This document shows, one piece after another, positions 60,301-64,000 of a stretch of 64,000 nucleotides of DNA. The notes under the pieces were generated by a model. That model was given only the letters and a program-made list of their open reading frames with translations. It made no database searches and was not told the origin of the DNA. The position numbers and the translations under genes were made by a program. The stretch's first letter is position 1. The number at the start of each line of letters is the position of its first letter. The stretch covers positions 2,781,612 to 2,845,611 of the forward strand of contig OZ022246.1 in assembly GCA_963978895.1 (NCBI GenBank), read 5' to 3'. Source of the DNA: Erpobdella octoculata (lineage: Eukaryota > Annelida > Clitellata > Hirudinida > Erpobdellidae).

Positions 60301-60490
60301 TTACTAGCGGGATTACCCGACGTTGCCGGGGGTTTTTAGAGATTTTTCAATATTTTCTCTCTCGCTTTTTTTCTCTCAATCCAGTTTCTATCCCCGCTTT
60401 CTCTTTCGCTCGGTATCCTGTTTTTTCTCGCTTTCCCACTTTATCTTCCTTTTCCGCTTGCTCTTCCGAACCCAGTCGCTTTCCCTTGAG
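60301..60490 (+). mobile_element. end of TTACCCGACGTTGCCGGG repeat with CGCTTTCCC array
   Basis: 'gattacccgacgttgccggg' followed by ggttttt, then pyrimidine-rich units (cgctttcccac, cgcttgctcttccg). The same order is seen from the right-hand end at 34085 back to 33728. The sequence 'aaaatttcagctcgattgga' + taacgg at about 60907-60931, with a relative at about 51370-51390, may be another piece of this family. Confidence 0.45.
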
Positions 60491-60499
60491 AGCAGGCCA

Positions 60500-60745
60500 T
60501 TTAGTCGCTGCCAGCTAGTCGCCGCCCAACTAGTCGCCGCCCAACTAGTCGCCAGCCCAAATAGTCACCAGCCCAACTAGTTGCCACCCAACTAGTCGCC
60601 AGCCCAATTAGTCACCGCCCAGCTAGTCGCCGCCCAAATAGTCACCAGTCCAACTAGTCACCGCCCAACTTGTCGCCAACCCAACTAGTCGCCGGCAAAT
60701 TAGTTGCCGGCCCAACTAGTCGCCGCCCAATTAGTCACCAAGTTG
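60500..60745 (+). repeat. GCCCAACTAGTCGCC array, forward
   Basis: About 16 units of 15 bp, all in one orientation, with variants at the C/T of GTCGCC and GTCACC. Confidence 0.93.
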
Positions 60746-61279
60746 CTAAAAAAAATTTTTAGAACATTTTTGGAAATTTATTTATGTAAACATTTATATA
60801 ATTGTATTTAATTTGTTTTTGTTTTAAAAAAAATATAATTATTTTTTTTTCTAAATTGTTGCAAACTTTAATAAAATGTATTGCCATAAAAAACAAGCCC
60901 ATGTTTAAAATTTCAGCTCGATTGGATAACGGAAAGTTGTTTGCAAACATTAAATCAAGCAAATACGGCGATAAAATTAATATAAGAGATTTAAAAAAAT
61001 AAAATACAATTAAATAAATGTTTGTAATGAATGAAAATATAAGACGTAAAAAAAAACTTGGTTTTCGACAATTTACTTATTCATTAGTTAAATTTTGTTA
61101 CATTACTTTTATGTTATATACCAATATTGTCTGAATTCACTTTTAGTTGTTTCTGTAAAAATCTAAAACAAATACTCAAAGCATCAATATTTTTATAAAA
61201 TATTTTTCTGTGTACGTTTGTGCGCAGATCCAACTTATTCGCGCATGCAAGTTGGCCTGGCGACAAACTGGGAAGCGAC

Positions 61280-61517
61280 TACCGTAAAACGGGGTGACTT
61301 TGCCCGTGCGGGTGACTTTGGCCCAGCCTTTAAACGCATAAAAATATATTAAAAAAAATTTTTTTTTAAACTTTCGCTAGGTCACGCCATACATCACTAC
61401 TATGCACACCTTTTTAGCATAATTGTTCATAGAAATATAATTTGTACTTTAAAATATAGGTTGATTTATTTTGGGCCAAAGTCACCCGCACGGGCAAAGT
61501 CACCCCGTTTTACGGTA
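61280..61517. mobile_element. MITE, 238 bp with 46-bp perfect TIRs
   Basis: The left arm 61280-61325 starts taccgtaaaacggggtgact and ends ggccca; the right arm 61472-61517 is its exact complement. Each arm holds a doubled gtgacttt(g) motif (ggggtgactttgcccgtgcg and ggtgactttggcc). The centre is AT-rich and non-coding. The ends are of the TA-flanked type seen in Tc1/mariner-like and related MITEs. It is inserted inside the ACTAGT repeat region. Confidence 0.93.
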
Positions 61518-61544
61518 CCTTGGGACCCATTAGTTAAACGTCAA

Positions 61545-61960
61545 ATAATTAGCCGGCGACTAAATGACCAGCGACTATTTGGCCCACGACTAGTTGGGCG
61601 GCGACTAGTTGGGCGGCTACTAGTAGTGCGGCGACTAGTTGGCCCGGCTACTAGCTGGACAGCGACTAGTTGACACGGCGACTAGTTGGGCGGCGACTAG
61701 TAGTGCGGCGACTAGTAGTGCGGCGACTAGTTGGCCCGGCGACTGGCTGGACAGCGACTAGTTGACACGGCGACTAGTTGGCCTGGCGACTAGATGGCCA
61801 GCTACTAGTTGGCAGCGACTAGTTGGCCAGCGACTTATTGGCAGTGACTAGTTGGCCAGCGACTAGTTGGCAGCGCTAGTTGGCCAGCGACAAGTTGGCA
61901 ACGACTAGTTGGCAGCGACTAGTTGGGCGGCGACTAGCCGGGCGGCGACTAGTTGGCCTG
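61545..61960 (-). repeat. GGCGACTAGTTGGGC array, reverse
   Basis: About 27 units of 15 bp (some 14 or 16), the reverse complement of the array at 60500-60745. Longer-range units of several 15-mers are partly duplicated (tagtagtgcggcgac). Confidence 0.93.
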
Positions 61961-61964
61961 TACC

Positions 61965-62100
61965 CCTTTCCCGCTCGTTTTCCGGTTCCGAAACACTCTC
62001 CTGCTCCCACTTGCTCTCTCGTTCCCGCTGGCTCTTCCGTTTCCGCTTGCTCTCCCGCTCCCGGACTCTCTCCCCGTTCCCGCTTCTGCTGCTTTTCTTT
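61965..62100. repeat. CGCTCTCCCG-type array
   Basis: Pyrimidine-rich 12-bp-like units (cttgctctcccgctcccg) directly adjoining the ACTAGT array, as at 60360-60500. Confidence 0.75.
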
Positions 62101-62940
62101 CTTATTTTTGCCCATAAAACGTAAAATAGATTTGATAAAAGTTGCTAAAAACCTTCAAACTTTGTTACGTGATCAATATTTAAATTTTGTTTCGTAATAA
62201 CCTTTCATGCTCGTACAAAGATACTTTTGTCCTAGAAAGTTTTTAGTCATGAAAAGTTTTTTTTTAAATAATTTGAAACTTTATTTTATAATGCTCTTCC
62301 AAACTATAAAATGTCCACGGACATCCGGACTAGTGAAACTTAATAAAAGCTAATGAAAAAGTTTTTTGGTCAACGAAGAAAATCGTGCAAACAGTTGAAG
62401 TTGAAAAATTTTTTTTGCATTCTTTAGATTTGAAAAAGTTTTTGTTTCGATAAAAATTTTTGCCGGAAAATATTCAAACAACCGGATTTGTTGATGCTGG
62501 CATGTTTTAAAAAATATATTCCAGATTATTTTTCCATTATTTTGATTCTCTCTCCTTTTTTTCTCTCTATCTCTCTCTTTCTCTCTTTTTCTTTCTCTCT
62601 CTTTCTTTCGCTCTCCTTCTTTTGCTCTCCTTCTTTCTCTCTCTATCTCTTTTTTAGCATATTTTTTAATGTATCATGTGTTACATATTCCTAATTCAGG
62701 CAAACATAAATACGAAATATACACTTACACGTTCATATGCACTAGTTTATCTTGATGGAAAGCTTATGAAATTGCATGCGATCTATTCGTCATTCGTCCG
62801 ATGATATTTCGAGTTAATGTACAGTTTACGTGTCGCAAATTCAAAATAATTCGGTAAAAAATTGTGCTGAACTACTCCAGGACCAGGTGTTTGCCTTAAG
62901 TACAACTTGTTTGTGTGTGCGTGCGTGTGTGTGTAAGTGA
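62101..62940. other. intergenic, no gene seen
   Basis: CT/TTTC-rich stretch at 62545-62655. No exon was recognised. Confidence 0.55.
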
Positions 62941-62942
62941 AT

Positions 62943-64000
<1,058 letters not shown>

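Overview
The window is animal nuclear DNA. It carries spliced metazoan genes (CPEB, a KDM6-type JmjC demethylase, a GnRH/AKH/corazonin-type neuropeptide GPCR, a calmodulin-like gene, a SUEL-lectin/CUB receptor) with GT-AG introns of about 70 bp to several kb. The DNA is AT-rich and contains an extraordinary number of long, nearly perfect micro- and minisatellites. The gene set points to an invertebrate bilaterian; the phylum cannot be fixed from the sequence alone. Gene models were built by hand by joining splice sites so that reading phase is kept across every intron. Five full-length coding sequences close perfectly: 150 aa calmodulin-like, 592 aa CPEB, 639 aa lectin receptor, 346 aa GPCR and the single-exon 694 aa ZYG11-like protein. 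Layout: 1-1000, dispersed repeat and a (TTTA)n array; 1977-4137 (+), 3' part of a secreted Cys-rich protein gene; 5976-7343 (+), calmodulin-like; 8447-12579 (+), CPEB2/3/4-type; 12.6-16.8 kb, UTR/intergenic with a LINE remnant; 16838-20860 (-), SUEL-CUB-sushi-TM receptor; 20.9-24.1 kb, intergenic; 24164-28333 (-), KDM6-like demethylase without visible TPR exons; 28.3-30.8 kb, intergenic; 30942-32908 (+), frameshifted ZYG11-like copy 1; 33-38 kb, MITE, repeat arrays, LINE RT remnant and a partial NADAR gene; 38266-38604, truncated copy of the GPCR 5' end; 38.63-38.99 kb, inverted-repeat element with a hammerhead-ribozyme-like core; 39211-41295 (+), intact ZYG11-like copy 2; 41648-53403 (+), complete GPCR whose introns are packed with satellites; 53.4-64 kb, no recognisable gene, only satellites, a MITE and a large inverted arrangement of a 15-bp ACTAGTCGCC-type repeat. 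The genes do not form an operon or pathway: they are a chance neighbourhood of post-transcriptional control (CPEB), chromatin (KDM6), neuropeptide signalling (GPCR) and cell-surface recognition (lectin receptor). The most interesting structures are (1) an imperfect tandem duplication of a block [ZYG11-like gene + GPCR 5' end], with the first ZYG11-like copy broken by a TA slippage and the first GPCR copy cut off at a TA run; (2) the ribozyme-like foldback element at that breakpoint; (3) two minisatellites that begin exactly at splice donors, one of which copies a donor and an acceptor in each 28-bp unit.
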